Shown: positions 51,955-61,839, counted from the first letter of the stretch. The stretch is DNA of 64,000 nucleotides from an uncultured Lachnospiraceae bacterium (GCA_947631955.1 CANRNJ010000006.1:62001-126000); one strand, 5' to 3'. Numbers and translations: made by a program. The notes: generated from the sequence alone by a model not told the origin.

Positions 51955-53286
51955 TCATGTCCCGTTCAGTACCGCATGAACGAAATCGTGTCCGCTTGAT
52001 TTTACAATATCTGCCTTTACTTGTAAAGCCCTTTCCACTTCGTCCACCGTAACGTCGTCCAGAAAATAATCTTCGCCGCTGCGGAGAACGTTCTGGGGAA
52101 GAAGGATCCTTGTCCCCAGACGCCTGCCCCGGAGCTGGGCGATGATATCCCGCCCCGTCAGGAGTCCCGACACCGTGATCAGTTCCCCGAAGAAATCGTT
52201 TGTGATCGCATATACATGAACGATAAGCTGCGGGAACCGTTCCGCGATCCGGTCCGCCATGCCGCGGATATACGGATAGGCCATCCGGCCCGTCACCACC
52301 GACAGCTCTCCGCCGACGGATCCGTACCGGTCAGGCTCTTTCTCCACGATCTCCATAGCCTCGTCAAACTCGTCCAGAAAAAGCCGCAGCATCCCCACGC
52401 CGTTTTCAAGCTGCAAATAGCCGTCGTAGCGGTCCGCTTCCGGGAGATCTTCATCCGCCATCACATACCACTCGTCGGACGCGTGGACAAAATGGATGCC
52501 GTATTCCCGATACATCCGTTCCTGCCATGCATGAATACAGGAGAGGACTTCTTTGGCGTCTTCGCTCGTAAAAGGCCGGAGCGGGTACAGCCCGTCGCGA
52601 TATTTTGAAAGCCCTACAGGCACCACCGATACGCTTTCCAGAACAGGCGCATAAGCCTTCAAATCCGAGAGGCTGCGTTCCAGATGTTCCCCGTCGTTGA
52701 CCCCTTTGCACAAGACGATCTGGCCATTCATCGTGATCCCTGCCTCGTACAGTTTATCCACCTGCCTGAGCGCCTGCCCGGCGAATCGGTTGTTCAACAT
52801 CTTACAGCGCAGTTCGGGTTCCGTCGTCTGAAACGATATGTTGATGGGCGACAATCGGTATCGGATGATACGCTCGATATCCTCGTCGGACATATTGGTC
52901 AGCGTCACATAATTCCCTTGGAGAAACGACAGTCTGGAATCGTCGTCTTTAAAATAGAGCGTTTCCCGCATACCCTTGGGCATCTGGTCGATAAAGCAGA
53001 AGATGCACTTGTTGCGGCAGGAGCGGTACTCGTCCATCAATCCGTTTTCAAACACGATCCCCAGATCCTCGTCGTATTCCTTGTCGATCTCAAGCAGCCA
53101 TTCCTCGCCGTCCGGTTTGCGGATCAGGACCTCTATATACACGTCCTGGATCAGAAACTGATAGTCAAAAATATCCGTGACCTGCGTCCCGTTTACGGAC
53201 ACAAGGACATCTCCTGCCTCGATCCCCATTTCCTCCGCCACAGAACCGGGCTCCACCTCTTGAACAACATGCTTTTTCTCCTTCAT
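51955..53286 (-). CDS. DUF512 radical-SAM-like protein with N-terminal PDZ domain
   Basis: 443 aa. Residues 1-60 form a PDZ-like domain (VVQEVEPGSVAEEMGIEAGDVLVSVNG). A radical-SAM-type cysteine set follows in CRNKCIFCFIDQMPKGMR (about residues 90-107), and DUF512 occupies the C-terminal half (TGRMAYPYI, VSGLLTGRDIIAQL). The family is widespread in Firmicutes and nearly always next to der, as here. Its reaction is not known. Confidence 0.9.
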   Translation of the reverse strand: MKEKKHVVQEVEPGSVAEEMGIEAGDVLVSVNGTQVTDIFDYQFLIQDVYIEVLIRKPDGEEWLLEIDKEYDEDLGIVFENGLMDEYRSCRNKCIFCFIDQMPKGMRETLYFKDDDSRLSFLQGNYVTLTNMSDEDIERIIRYRLSPINISFQTTEPELRCKMLNNRFAGQALRQVDKLYEAGITMNGQIVLCKGVNDGEHLERSLSDLKAYAPVLESVSVVPVGLSKYRDGLYPLRPFTSEDAKEVLSCIHAWQERMYREYGIHFVHASDEWYVMADEDLPEADRYDGYLQLENGVGMLRLFLDEFDEAMEIVEKEPDRYGSVGGELSVVTGRMAYPYIRGMADRIAERFPQLIVHVYAITNDFFGELITVSGLLTGRDIIAQLRGRRLGTRILLPQNVLRSGEDYFLDDVTVDEVERALQVKADIVKSSGHDFVHAVLNGT

Positions 53287-53335
53287 GCCTTCCCTCCATA
53301 CGACCGGATGATACCTATATTCTACTAGATATTTC

Positions 53336-53364
53336 TTGACGTGTCACCAGCGTAATGATATAAA
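53336..53364 (+). promoter_or_regulatory. prs promoter
   Basis: TTGACG (53336-53341), a 17-bp spacer and TATAAA (53359-53364) lie 47 bp before the start of the phosphoribosyl pyrophosphate synthetase gene. Confidence 0.75.
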
Positions 53365-53411
53365 ATAAATGTCGGCCCATGATCTACGGCGCATGGGCAA
53401 AGGAGGTCAAT

Positions 53412-54605
53412 ATGCCCGATACGGAACAACTTAAGACCGCTATGCCGGTGGCTCCGATCAAACTGCTTGCCACGAGATCCGCGCTTCCGCTGGCAAGTCT
53501 GGTAAACAGCCATCTGGTGGAATTCCGCAAGAGTCTGGACAACAGTTTCAAGAACGATCCCGCTTTTCACGGATATATGGAGGACAATTATCTGTGTGAG
53601 GTGGAGTGTCCCCGTTTCGGGACCGGCGAGGCAAAAGGCATCCTGACGTCTTCTGTCAGGGGCAGGGATGTCTTTATCCTTGCGGATGTCTGCAACCACA
53701 GCATCACTTACCGGATAAACGGTTACACGAACCACATGTCGCCCGACGATCACTATCAGGATCTGAAACGCATCATCTCCGCGATCAACGGCAAAGCGCA
53801 CCGGGTAACTGTGATCATGCCTTTTCTGTATGAGGGCCGCCAGCACAAGCGCAACGGCCGGGAATCGCTGGACTGCGCGTATGCGATCAAAGAACTGATG
53901 GATATGGGCGTTTCCAATTTTATCACCTTCGACGCCCATGATCCCAGAGTGCAGAATTCCGTCCCGATCAAGGGATTTGACAATTTTACCCCGCCCTACC
54001 AGTTTATCCGCTCCCTGCTCCGCACGGAAAAAGACCTCATCATCGACAAGGAGCACACGCTTGTGATCAGTCCCGACGAAGGGGCTCTGGACAGGGCCGT
54101 ATATTTTGCCAACGTGCTCGGCGTAGACGTGGGCATGTTCTATAAGCGCCGCGACTACTCCACGATCGTAAACGGCAAGAATCCGATCGTCGCACACGAG
54201 TTTCTGGGCGATAACGTCGACGGCAAGGACGTTATCATCATCGACGACATGATCTCGTCCGGCGGCAGCATGATCGATACGGCAGAACATTTAAAGAAAA
54301 TGAACGCGAAGCGCGTTTTTGTCTGTTGTACTTTCGGATTGTTTACGGACGGCCTCCGCTCGTTCGACGAGGCTTATGAGAAATGTTACTTCGACAGGAT
54401 CATCTCGACGAACCTCTGCTATCAGCCTCCTGAATTAAAGGATAAACCTTATTATGTGGAGGCTGATATGAGTAAGTTCGTCGCATCCATTATTGACTTC
54501 ATGAATCATGATGCTTCGATGGCCAACATCTATACTCCCACCGACAAGATCCATCAGATCCTCAATAAATATAATAACCGCGAGGTAAGTTCTTTCGACC
54601 TGTGA
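53412..54605 (+). CDS. prs: Ribose-phosphate pyrophosphokinase
   Basis: 397 aa from the ATG at 53412, 7 bp after AAAGGAGG; an upstream in-frame ATG lacks a ribosome site. It makes PRPP from ribose-5-phosphate and ATP. The PRPP-binding loop is VIIIDDMISSGGSMIDTA (about residues 275-292), and ATP contacts lie in ITFDAHDPR. It is longer than the ~315 aa common enzyme and belongs to the long Firmicutes form, with an extended N-terminus and insertions. Monocistronic and convergent with the kinase gene. Confidence 0.93.
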   Translation: MPDTEQLKTAMPVAPIKLLATRSALPLASLVNSHLVEFRKSLDNSFKNDPAFHGYMEDNYLCEVECPRFGTGEAKGILTSSVRGRDVFILADVCNHSITYRINGYTNHMSPDDHYQDLKRIISAINGKAHRVTVIMPFLYEGRQHKRNGRESLDCAYAIKELMDMGVSNFITFDAHDPRVQNSVPIKGFDNFTPPYQFIRSLLRTEKDLIIDKEHTLVISPDEGALDRAVYFANVLGVDVGMFYKRRDYSTIVNGKNPIVAHEFLGDNVDGKDVIIIDDMISSGGSMIDTAEHLKKMNAKRVFVCCTFGLFTDGLRSFDEAYEKCYFDRIISTNLCYQPPELKDKPYYVEADMSKFVASIIDFMNHDASMANIYTPTDKIHQILNKYNNREVSSFDL

Positions 54606-57371
54606 TCATCTGTCCGCCAACGGGAATGTCAAAGTTACCGTGAACAGGTCCGCGTCCAGTTCGATCCGGAACGTTCCTTTCTGGGCTTCGGTCAGGTTCT
54701 TGGCGATCGACAGGCCCAGTCCGCTTCCCTCGGTAGTCCTCGATTCATCCCCGCGGATAAATCTTTCGGTCAGTTCATCCGGGCTGCAGTTGAGCGGCGC
54801 CGCCGAGATATTTTTGACGGAGACCCGGATGCATCCCGTCATGTCCGGCAGATGATCGATCGTAAGGTAGACTCTCGTCCCTTCCATCGCATATTTGTAT
54901 ATGTTGTTGAACAGATTCTCCATCACGCGCCACATCCTGCGGCTGTCCGCTTCAATCACGGAATCCTGCACATTGACGTTCATAACGGCGGTCAATCTCT
55001 TGGCGTCGAATTTCTCCGAAAACTCCCCGATCGTCTGATTCATCAGTTCGACCAGATTGATCTTCTCGAAATTCAGACTGATATTGCCGGAAGATATCTT
55101 GCTTGCCTCTACCAGATCGTCCGTCAGCTGTTTGAGCCGCTGCGATTTTTCATCCAGCACTTGGATATAGCTGCGTATCTTTTCATCGTTTACCTGCTCT
55201 CTCTTGATCAGATCCACATAGTTAATGATAGAGGTGAGCGGCGTTTTGATATCATGCGAAACATTCGTGATCAGATCGGCTTTCATCCGCTCGTCTTTCA
55301 TACTGATCTCCACGGCCTCCTTGATCCCGTTGCCGATGCTGTTGACCGAATCGGCCAGAATCAGATTATAGCCGTGAAGCGCTTCCGTCTTCACCTGATA
55401 TTCCAGCTGCCCGCCTGAGATCTTCTCGATGCCATCCACGATCTCCTGCTGCTCTCTGGCATTTCTGTAGATCAGGCTGCCCACGAAGATGTCAAAAGCG
55501 ATAAGCAGCACAAGTCCGATCACTCTGACCGCCCCATCTCCTGCAAGCGCGGCAAAAAGCAGGATGAAATTGGCCGCCAGCAGGATCCCGTACGGGACCC
55601 ACGTCCGAAGAACGACGTGCCCGTTGTCATAAACATTCCATACAAACTCTTTCGCCCTGTTCATCAATCCGCGCAGCCAGCTGTTCTTCCACAGTATCCG
55701 TGCCTTGATCCTGCGGATAAGGCTGAAAAAGAAAAATACAAAAACCGAATCGGCCGCGAAGATCAGAACAAACATCAACGCCAAAAACCATTTTTTGAGA
55801 TACAGGTCCGAAGTGATGATGTTCGTCGGATCGATATCAAACAGTTCGGTCAGGATAAACACGATCCCGACTGCCAGCACCGCAGCGCCTGCCGCAATCA
55901 GGACCGCAGGCTCCGTGGGGATCCTGTCAAAAGGCCGCAGGCATACCGTTCGCTTTCCATCGGCATCCACCTGACTCCCCGCCGTCACCGACAGATAACA
56001 CAGCAGCACGAAATATATCACGCCGGAAACCAAGGCCAGTGCAAGCAGCTGCCAGAAAGACGGCAGATAATTTCGGAAGCCTTCCCATCCCTGCCGGAAA
56101 GCGTCATCCACAGGGTATGTGGTATCTACGCTGATCCATACCTTGACCGATTCGGGATATGCGTAATCATAATTCTGCAGAAGATTCCGCACGGTACCCT
56201 CCGCAATGGCCGTATTGGTCTTGTAGACCATATCTTCGGGATTATAGAAAATATATTTTCCCCATTGCTGCGCCAATACGGGATCGCCGCCGTTCGTTCT
56301 CATATACTCCCCTACGTCCTCCAGAGTCTTCTGGTCGTTCAGGTTGCTGTAGAACTGCGTCTGATCACCGACGGTCTTCATGATCATGTATCTGACATTC
56401 GTATTGTCATAACCGTAATATTCATTGTACTGCTGATACTCGTTGTAATTGTGGACCAGACTGTTGGCCGCGTTCTGTACGTTATTGCACAGGTCATAAT
56501 AAAGATCCCAGTCCGAAACATACTCTTCCAGATTCTTGTTCTCTGTCGTCTTATAGCGGTTGACCATGATGTCATAGGTGCCTGCAGACCCATCGTCCGC
56601 AGCTTCCGACACCGCGATCTCCACAGGCCCGTCGGAATATGAAACCGTTACGTCCTCCTCGTACCCGTCTACGAATCCTGTATAATCGCCGTCGGAAACC
56701 TCCCACAGCTGATTGGCGGAAACGTCATTTACATAAGTGTATGTTTCGATATCGGACTTCAGATACCCGGCGTCGGATGTGTTATAGTATTGACTATCAT
56801 GGTCAACAATAGTCACCTTTGTCTGCGGGGCCAGGAAACTGTCGGCCTGACTCTGCGTCATCTCCGCCGTCGTCCACTCAAAACCGTAATTGGCCCATTT
56901 GAGCAGATCATCCAGCCGGTAATCCGCGGTGACATAGTGTTCCGGGAGCCCCCTGTCCCGATAGTTGAACGCGGTGACGTCTATGACCTTGCTGCCGTCG
57001 AAAGCGCCGTCTGTTTCCAGCTGGCTGCTCACCACGCCGTAACGGATGATGTCCGCTATCATATATCCGAAGATGCTGTTAAACATATCGGAGTCCTCGT
57101 AACTGATGCCCCGGTTCTGATGAAACATGTGGAAAGACATCCGCGTATTCAATCCGTTTACATGTATCGTCGATCCGCTGACGACTATCAGCAGGGCGAT
57201 CACAGCTGTCCCAAGGAAGATATGCTGCAGGACGCACAGGAACATCCTGATGATACGGCCGCCTTTGCGGGCCGTTTTTTTCTCCCTGCCGGAACTCTGT
57301 CCGGCATCATTCTGTTCTATATCCTTCTCTTCGTTGTTCCTCTGTTCTATATCCTTCTCTTTTTTTCCCAT
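54606..57371 (-). CDS. Sensor histidine kinase with large extracellular domain
   Basis: 921 aa from the ATG at 57371, preceded by TTGGAG; upstream ATGs would embed that site. A charged cytoplasmic head contains a duplicated KDIEQ segment encoded by a 30-bp repeat. A membrane helix (about residues 47-70) leads to a roughly 360-residue Tyr/Asp-rich extracellular domain, then further helices (about 435-630). HisKA (NVSHDIKTPLTSIINY) and HATPase (ENLFNNIYKYAM, GSGLGLSIAKNL) follow, both intact. It phosphorylates the regulator encoded just upstream. Confidence 0.93.
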   Translation of the reverse strand: MGKKEKDIEQRNNEEKDIEQNDAGQSSGREKKTARKGGRIIRMFLCVLQHIFLGTAVIALLIVVSGSTIHVNGLNTRMSFHMFHQNRGISYEDSDMFNSIFGYMIADIIRYGVVSSQLETDGAFDGSKVIDVTAFNYRDRGLPEHYVTADYRLDDLLKWANYGFEWTTAEMTQSQADSFLAPQTKVTIVDHDSQYYNTSDAGYLKSDIETYTYVNDVSANQLWEVSDGDYTGFVDGYEEDVTVSYSDGPVEIAVSEAADDGSAGTYDIMVNRYKTTENKNLEEYVSDWDLYYDLCNNVQNAANSLVHNYNEYQQYNEYYGYDNTNVRYMIMKTVGDQTQFYSNLNDQKTLEDVGEYMRTNGGDPVLAQQWGKYIFYNPEDMVYKTNTAIAEGTVRNLLQNYDYAYPESVKVWISVDTTYPVDDAFRQGWEGFRNYLPSFWQLLALALVSGVIYFVLLCYLSVTAGSQVDADGKRTVCLRPFDRIPTEPAVLIAAGAAVLAVGIVFILTELFDIDPTNIITSDLYLKKWFLALMFVLIFAADSVFVFFFFSLIRRIKARILWKNSWLRGLMNRAKEFVWNVYDNGHVVLRTWVPYGILLAANFILLFAALAGDGAVRVIGLVLLIAFDIFVGSLIYRNAREQQEIVDGIEKISGGQLEYQVKTEALHGYNLILADSVNSIGNGIKEAVEISMKDERMKADLITNVSHDIKTPLTSIINYVDLIKREQVNDEKIRSYIQVLDEKSQRLKQLTDDLVEASKISSGNISLNFEKINLVELMNQTIGEFSEKFDAKRLTAVMNVNVQDSVIEADSRRMWRVMENLFNNIYKYAMEGTRVYLTIDHLPDMTGCIRVSVKNISAAPLNCSPDELTERFIRGDESRTTEGSGLGLSIAKNLTEAQKGTFRIELDADLFTVTLTFPLADR

Positions 57372-57429
57372 CTTAAACTCCAATCCATGCCGCATGCATC
57401 ATGCAGCGGCCATGCCGTCCGACGGCGTT

Positions 57430-58122
57430 TCATTGTTTCTCGATCTTGTATCCGACTCCCCACACAACTTTGAGGTATCTCGGTTCTTTCGGGTTGATCT
57501 CGATCTTTTCCCGAATATGTCTGATATGCACCGCCACCGTATTATCCGCTCCGATCGCTTCTTCGTTCCAGATACTTTCGTAGATCTGGTCGATGGAAAA
57601 CACTCTCCCGCAGTTTTTGACAAGCAAAAGAAGGATGTTATATTCGATGGGGGTCAGTTTTACGGCTTCCCCATCCACCGTCACCTCCTTGGTGTCGTCG
57701 TTGATGCACAGGCCGCCCACCTGAAAAAGCGCATTGTTCTCCGTATTCAGATTTCCCAGTGTCGTATACCTTCTGAGATTGGACTTGACGCGGGCCACCA
57801 GTTCCAACGGATTAAAAGGCTTCGTCACATAGTCGTCCGCCCCTATGTTGAGTCCAAGGATCTTGTCGTTGTCCTCCGATTTCGCCGACAGGATAATGAT
57901 CGGGATACTGGAGTATTCCCGGATCTTCAGCGTCGCATGGATACCGTCCAGTCTGGGCATCATGACATCGATGATGAGCAGATGGATCGTCTGCTCTTTC
58001 AGTATCTTGATCGCCTGCTCGCCGTCGTACGCCTTAAAGATCGTATATCCTTCCTGAAGCAGATAGATCTCGATCGCGTCCACGATCTCCCGGTCGTCGT
58101 CGCATATCAGAATATTTGCCAT
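57430..58122 (-). CDS. OmpR/VanR-type response regulator
   Basis: 230 aa. The receiver has DD acidic pair ILICDDDREIV, phosphoacceptor D in LLIIDVMMPRLDG and K in DDYVTKPFNPLEL. The winged-helix DNA-binding domain is at 135-230 (LTPIEYNILLLLVKNCGRVFS...VHIRHIREKIEINPKEPRYLKVVWGVGYKI). It precedes the sensor kinase gene by 58 bp on the same strand and forms the two-component pair. Targets are unknown. A promoter may lie in the AT-rich 58123-58205 stretch. Confidence 0.94.
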   Translation of the reverse strand: MANILICDDDREIVDAIEIYLLQEGYTIFKAYDGEQAIKILKEQTIHLLIIDVMMPRLDGIHATLKIREYSSIPIIILSAKSEDNDKILGLNIGADDYVTKPFNPLELVARVKSNLRRYTTLGNLNTENNALFQVGGLCINDDTKEVTVDGEAVKLTPIEYNILLLLVKNCGRVFSIDQIYESIWNEEAIGADNTVAVHIRHIREKIEINPKEPRYLKVVWGVGYKIEKQ

Positions 58123-58205
58123 GTCGTCACCTCTTTCATCATTTGCTTAAAGTTATTAAAACAGATAAACCTAAAGGAAAAGATGGGAAAATCTTTAATG
58201 TTTTC

Positions 58206-59063
58206 TTAAGAAAGCAGGCCCAAAAAAGCGCCCAGATTGCCTCTTTTGCCCTGACTGGCCCTGTGGGAAAAAAGATAACGGCTGTTATGGCATGTGCAGA
58301 GATCGGTGATCTGGATCTGACCGGCGGGGATCCCCGCTTCTGTCAGCACGATCTCGTTGGCCCGCCACAGATCCAGCTGATATTTGCCGTTTCCCTTGCT
58401 CTTCAGGATCTCGTCGGCCTGCCCTTTTTTCTTAAATTCCGCCGCGAACGCATCCGCCACGTCCCCGCTCACTTCGTAACACTCCTGACAGATCGAAGGG
58501 CCCACCGCGGCCACGATGTCCGCCGGATCGGTCCCGTATGCCTGCCGCATCTTCTCCGTCACGCATCTTCCCATGCGCGCCACCGTGCCGCGCCATCCGG
58601 AATGGGCCAGAGCGGCCGCGCGCCGCTTTGTATCCACAAAATACAAAGGCACACAGTCCGCATAGAAAGTGGCCAATACCAGTCCCGGTTCATCCGTCAG
58701 GAGCCCGTCTATATCGGTATAATCTTTGGGCTTCACAATGCCTTTGCCGCCGTCTTCTCGCGATACGATGCGCAGATTTACGGTGTGCGTCTGATCCGAA
58801 CACACGATATCATCCAGACTACACCGGAGCACCGCGGCTATACGCCGGAAATTTTCATCCACCGCCTCTTTCTCGTCGCCGCGTGTATAGCTCAGATTCA
58901 TCGATTCGTAGATCCCTCTGCTGACTCCTCCGACTCTGGTGGTAAAAAGATGCCGGACCATACCCGTCCGGCTCAGTATCGGAAAAGTCAGATACTCCAC
59001 TCCGCCGTCCCTATTCTGCTCAACTTTCATCCCGCCCGGTCTGCCCTGTCTGTATAGTTCCAT
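58206..59063 (-). CDS. pgeF: Multicopper-oxidoreductase-like laccase-domain protein (YfiH/PgeF)
   Basis: 285 aa. Zinc/copper-site residues occur in CSDQTHTVNLRIV, YADCVPLYFVDTKRRAAALAHSGWRGTV and CTCHNSRYLFSHRASQGKRGNLGAFLGL, the family signature. Members act as purine nucleoside phosphorylases (adenosine deaminase/phosphorylase activity) and, in E. coli, prevent misincorporation into peptidoglycan precursors. Next to yraN on the same strand. Confidence 0.93.
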   Translation of the reverse strand: MELYRQGRPGGMKVEQNRDGGVEYLTFPILSRTGMVRHLFTTRVGGVSRGIYESMNLSYTRGDEKEAVDENFRRIAAVLRCSLDDIVCSDQTHTVNLRIVSREDGGKGIVKPKDYTDIDGLLTDEPGLVLATFYADCVPLYFVDTKRRAAALAHSGWRGTVARMGRCVTEKMRQAYGTDPADIVAAVGPSICQECYEVSGDVADAFAAEFKKKGQADEILKSKGNGKYQLDLWRANEIVLTEAGIPAGQIQITDLCTCHNSRYLFSHRASQGKRGNLGAFLGLLS

Positions 59064-59084
59064 TCTCTGTTCCTTTCCGTGCCG

Positions 59085-59441
59085 TTATCCGGCAATATAA
59101 TCAAAAGCGTTCCGTATCCATTTCAGCGCGTCCTGATCGATCGCCACGACGTCAAATCGGATCGGCGTATCTTCTCTCAAACGATGTATCATGCGGTAAT
59201 AATCGGCCACGCGGCATATCTTTCTCTGTTTCGCACGGCCCACCGCCTCCGCCGCGCCGCCCGCCCGGCCGGTCGCTCTGTACTTGACCTCAAAGAAGAC
59301 AAGATAGTTTCCGTCCCGTCCCACAATGTCGATCTCACCCTGACGGCACCGGAAATTTCTTGCCTCGATCTTCACTCCTCTGGATAACAAATAGGCACAG
59401 ACCTGTTCTTCCTTCTGTGCCCCTTTCTCGCGGTTATTCAT
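59085..59441 (-). CDS. YraN/UPF0102 family nuclease-like protein
   Basis: 118 aa. The endonuclease-like core is GAQKEEQVCAYLLSRGVKIEARNFRCRQGEIDIVGRDGNYLVFFEVKYRA, with GEIDIV and FEVK supplying the D-ExK residues of the PD-(D/E)XK fold. Function is not established. It sits in the conserved rnhB-ylqG-ylqH-yraN neighbourhood of Firmicutes. Confidence 0.93.
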   Translation of the reverse strand: MNNREKGAQKEEQVCAYLLSRGVKIEARNFRCRQGEIDIVGRDGNYLVFFEVKYRATGRAGGAAEAVGRAKQRKICRVADYYRMIHRLREDTPIRFDVVAIDQDALKWIRNAFDYIAG

Positions 59442-59488
59442 TCTTACCCCGTATACTCCTCTGTATTTCTTTGCTGCGCCCGCTTCTT

Positions 59489-59782
59489 TTACCGCGCCTT
59501 CGCTATCTTGGCTTTGATCTTATCCATGGAATCCACAAAGACCAGTATCTCCGCAACGACTTCATACAATTCCGGCGGGATCATGTCGCCGATCTCCAGA
59601 CGCGACAGCGTATCCGCAAGCTTATCGTCTTTATGGACCGGGACGTCCGCCTCCTTGGCCTTCTCAATGATGCGCTCCGCCAGAGCGCCTTTTCCCGATG
59701 CTATGACGCGCGGCGCTTCATCGGACGGATCGTATTCCAAGGCGATCGCCTGTTTCGGTTTTGTTTTCTCTCTCTCAGCCAT
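59489..59782 (-). CDS. ylqH: FlhB C-terminal domain homologue (YlqH-like)
   Basis: 97 aa. It matches the cytoplasmic tail of FlhB/EscU export switch proteins (AIALEYDPSDEAPRVIASGKGALAERIIEKAKEADVPVHKDDKLADTLSRLEIGDMIPPELYEVVAEIL) but has no membrane part, as in the free-standing YlqH of Bacillus. The NPTH autocleavage site of true FlhB is absent; YDPS stands in its place. It follows ylqG in the order seen in Bacillus. Role unknown. Confidence 0.88.
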   Translation of the reverse strand: MAEREKTKPKQAIALEYDPSDEAPRVIASGKGALAERIIEKAKEADVPVHKDDKLADTLSRLEIGDMIPPELYEVVAEILVFVDSMDKIKAKIAKAR

Positions 59783-59824
59783 CCTGAATCCCCCAATGCT
59801 TTCTTCATACTGCCGCCGGGTCCC

Positions 59825-59937
59825 GCCGCGGCGGCTGAATCCTCATATCAAATGACGTCCTGCCGCGGCGGCTAGACTCTTATATCAAAAGGCGTCCGCC
59901 GCAGCGGCTAGGCTCTCATATCGAATGACGTCCTGCT
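59825..59937. repeat. Three tandem copies of the ylqG 3' end
   Basis: Units starting with GCCGC(G/A)GCGGCT at 59825, 59862 and 59898 repeat every 36-37 bp and each contain an ATATCRAAxGRCGTCC-like core. The last copy (59898-59937) includes the real end of ylqG. The other two are decayed copies of it beyond the stop codon. Confidence 0.75.
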
Positions 59938-61734
59938 CAACACGGATATATTCTTACCGGCGCTCAGCATAGCCTGAACGATCTCGTTTTCCTGTTTGTC
60001 TTCCTTCACGGAAAACTGTGTCTTCAGATCATATCCTCTCTTGAGCAGCCGTTCGTTCAACAGGGAGATGTGCTGTTCCACCAGATCAAGGGAACTCTCG
60101 TCCTGAAACGTAAAATTGGTGCTCACCTTGTTCTGCTGCATGGCGACATAGACGTCCAACGCGCCGAGATGCTCCATGTCCAAATGCAGGAGCGCGCTGA
60201 CATTGCCGTCCCTCGCCGCCAGATTTTTCTTGTTCGTATATACATACAGATCCCCGTGCGCGCTGTTCCCTGCCAGTTTGAGCGGCAGCTGTATATAGGT
60301 AAACACATGGTTCAGCTGATTCATAAAATCCACGTTGTTCTGCAGGTTCTGAACGCTTCTGGCCGCCGGTGCATCCGCTTTGTCCATCGTCTGGAGCGCC
60401 TCGTGGAGCCGCGCGCTCTGCTCCCTTATCCGCTCGTAAAGCTGTTCGACTTTGCGCGGATCCGCCACGTCCTGCGGCTCGATCAGCCACTGTTTCCCGA
60501 TTTCGGCTTTCAGCAGGCCCTCAAACTCCCGGCTGCCCAGCAGCCTCTCCATCAGGCGCATGTGCGGGCTGTCCGCCCCCGCCTTCAAAACATTGTCGCG
60601 GATAAAAGTCAATACCTCTTTCGGCGGCAGGTCCCCCTTACGGATCTGCGCGGCCGTATCCTCCGCCGCCCCCAGTTCCTTAAGCATGTCGCTCAGCGCT
60701 CCCCACTGTTTATCCGTAAGCGCCGTCTGCTGCGTCCCATCGGGGTTCTGCGCGGCCGAAGTCTGTCCCGCCTGCCCCGCGGGCGATCCGGGATCCGGCG
60801 ATTTCTCCGGTCTGACCGTTTCAAGCAGGGTCTGGGCCGGATCCGCTGCTGCCGCCGCTGTCTGTTCCTGCGGACCGGCCGCGTTTATCCGGGCGTCCTG
60901 ACCTTCTGGCAGCGTATGAGCCGTCTGGGGATCCTGTCCGTTCTCTTCCGCGCCCTCCATGATCACGCTGCCGTCGATGATCACCGGCTGCGCGGTTTCC
61001 TTCTGCATGACCATCCCGTCTGCCGCAGGCTCCGGACCGGTAAAAATATCCAAGATCTTCTGGTAGAAAAGGACCGCCTGATCCGCATGTCCCCCGTCCA
61101 TCAATTCATGAAACACTTCCGGCAGCTGATCCATGATCGTTTCGGCGCTTCCCACCAGCTGATGATTTACGTTGACATACTGTTCAAACTGCTCGATACC
61201 GGCTTCGCTGATCGGCAGTCCCAGTCTTGTCATCTGTATCAGGGCGGCCGGATCCTGCGTCGGGAACTCCATGAGCAGCCTGCTGACGTTGGCCAGCGAC
61301 TCCTTGTCGATCGGCATACCCTCCTCCATCATGACCGCCACCATCTCTATGTTATTGGCCGTTTCAGGCAGTCCGGCCTCTCCGAGCGCGCGTAAGATCG
61401 TCGGTTCGTTCGCCATGTTGGCATACAGGGGCGTCAGCGACAGGACCGAGCCGTTATTTGCCTTCACTTCAAAACTCATGTTCTGTCCGAGCGCAAGATT
61501 GATATTCTGATCGATCCTTGCATTGATCATCATATCCTGCCTGAGCGCGATCTGGACGGAACTGCCGTTCCTGCTGACTACTGCCCCCTGTATCGTCTGC
61601 CCCGGCGCCAGATTCCGGATCTGGCTCTGGACGCGGTAAGCGCGCTCTCCTCTGGACATGGATTCGGTCCCTTTGACCGCATCCGAGGATCTCATATTCT
61701 GATCATTCCGTTTAAAAATTGTTCCAAGATTCAA
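59908..61734 (-). CDS. ylqG: YlqG/FliK-like protein
   Basis: 608 aa. The N-terminal region (about 35-105) resembles a small beta domain (GQTIQGAVVSRNGSSVQIALRQDMMINARID). A helical region and then a low-complexity Ala/Gln/Pro linker (about 255-330, AGPQEQTAAAAADPAQ) follow. The C-terminal domain (about 490-608) matches the FliK hook-length type, with GDLYVYTNKKNLA and ALDVYVAMQQNKVSTNFTF. In Bacillus ylqG lies next to rnhB and ylqH, as here. Role unknown. No flagellar genes are seen in the window. Confidence 0.75.
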   Translation of the reverse strand: MNLGTIFKRNDQNMRSSDAVKGTESMSRGERAYRVQSQIRNLAPGQTIQGAVVSRNGSSVQIALRQDMMINARIDQNINLALGQNMSFEVKANNGSVLSLTPLYANMANEPTILRALGEAGLPETANNIEMVAVMMEEGMPIDKESLANVSRLLMEFPTQDPAALIQMTRLGLPISEAGIEQFEQYVNVNHQLVGSAETIMDQLPEVFHELMDGGHADQAVLFYQKILDIFTGPEPAADGMVMQKETAQPVIIDGSVIMEGAEENGQDPQTAHTLPEGQDARINAAGPQEQTAAAAADPAQTLLETVRPEKSPDPGSPAGQAGQTSAAQNPDGTQQTALTDKQWGALSDMLKELGAAEDTAAQIRKGDLPPKEVLTFIRDNVLKAGADSPHMRLMERLLGSREFEGLLKAEIGKQWLIEPQDVADPRKVEQLYERIREQSARLHEALQTMDKADAPAARSVQNLQNNVDFMNQLNHVFTYIQLPLKLAGNSAHGDLYVYTNKKNLAARDGNVSALLHLDMEHLGALDVYVAMQQNKVSTNFTFQDESSLDLVEQHISLLNERLLKRGYDLKTQFSVKEDKQENEIVQAMLSAGKNISVLSRTSFDMRA

Positions 61735-61754
61735 TGCAATCCCTCTTTTATGAC

Positions 61755-61822
61755 CGTATCACCGGCGCCTTCCGCATCGGCACCTTCGGCATCAGCATCT
61801 TCCGCACCGGTATTTTCTGCCA
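61755..61822. repeat. Minisatellite in the rnhB-ylqG spacer
   Basis: A CTTCCGCATCGGCAC-like unit repeats four to five times imperfectly between the end of rnhB and the start of ylqG. A related unit fills the lepB-rbgA spacer (63176-63325). Confidence 0.6.
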
Positions 61823-61839
61823 AACGGCATCCCGAAAAT

